This document shows, in pieces, positions 63,776 through 64,000 of a DNA stretch of 64,000 nucleotides. The notes beneath the pieces were generated by a model. The model did no database searches and had not been told where the DNA came from. It saw nothing but the letters and a program-made list of their open reading frames with translations. How positions within the stretch are numbered: position 1 is the first letter of the stretch; the number at the start of each line of letters is the position of its first letter. Made by a program: the position numbers and the translations under genes. Origin of the DNA: Tolypeutes matacus (lineage: Eukaryota; Chordata; Mammalia; Cingulata; Chlamyphoridae); contig JAKSZT010053883.1 of the NCBI GenBank assembly GCA_026826555.1, positions 32,035,282 through 32,099,281 of the forward strand. Direction: 5' to 3'.

Positions 63776-64000
63776 ACTTCCGCTTACTGCCTCCACCAGC
63801 TCGGGTCTTGGCACCAGGGGGCATCCTGCAACAGAGAAGAAAGAATAGTGCCCAAGGAGAGAGCAGAAACAGCCCCTTGCTGGCAGCTGTAAGCTGACAA
63901 CAGCTCACCTAGGGGCAGAGGCCCCTGAAACCCATTCTGGACATTCGATCCTTGCACAGCCCTTGCCAATCAAACCAAGTCCCTGACCACCAGTGAGCAC

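Overview
This window looks like nuclear DNA from a placental mammal, most likely a xenarthran. The shared mammalian layer is dense MIR and L2 fragments, MLT1- and MLT2-type LTRs, a MER5A-like hAT element and old L1 3' ends. The lineage clue is a set of young tRNA-headed SINEs near 21.2, 29.6-30.0, 41.4, 56.9-57.1 and 60.4-60.6 kb, resembling the DAS-type SINEs of xenarthrans, plus a 1.5 kb poly(A)-tailed retroposon and an LTR that I associate with that group. Sloth or anteater fits better than armadillo, but this rests on memory of repeat families and was not searched.

I find no convincing protein-coding gene, exon, tRNA, rRNA or known ncRNA. The longest open frames run through repeats or low-complexity sequence, are often open on both strands at once, and show no recognisable domain. 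The window therefore reads as intergenic or deep intronic DNA.

Layout: 0-2.2 kb holds two MLT1-type LTRs; 2.2-5.5 kb is a repeat-poor, AT-rich block that looks like constrained regulatory sequence; 5.5-12 kb is L2/MIR; 12.4-13.9 kb is another unique block ending in two abutting hAT elements; 14-31.6 kb is L2/MIR/L1 with nested LTR and SINE insertions; 31.9-33.4 kb is unique sequence with an RFX-like X-box and a decayed 29-bp tandem repeat; 33.4-42.3 kb contains an MLT2-type LTR, the 1.5 kb retroposon inside a MIR, further LTRs and a SINE; 42.3-44.2 kb is old L1 and a unique block; 44-55 kb is L2/MIR with two LTRs and a run of four alternately oriented MIRs; 55.0-55.5 kb is a GC-rich candidate element; 56-64 kb has MIRs, SINEs and a 280-bp pyrimidine tract.

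Nesting gives relative ages: L2 and MIR are oldest, MLT1/MLT2 LTRs and hAT elements next, and the tRNA-headed SINEs and the 1.5 kb retroposon youngest, the latter with near-perfect target-site duplications. Nothing here works as an operon or pathway. The most notable observations are structural: an inverted T-arm loop between two SINE copies, a retroposon with a foldback 5' end, paired hAT insertions at one target site, an 18-bp perfect palindrome, and candidate regulatory blocks.
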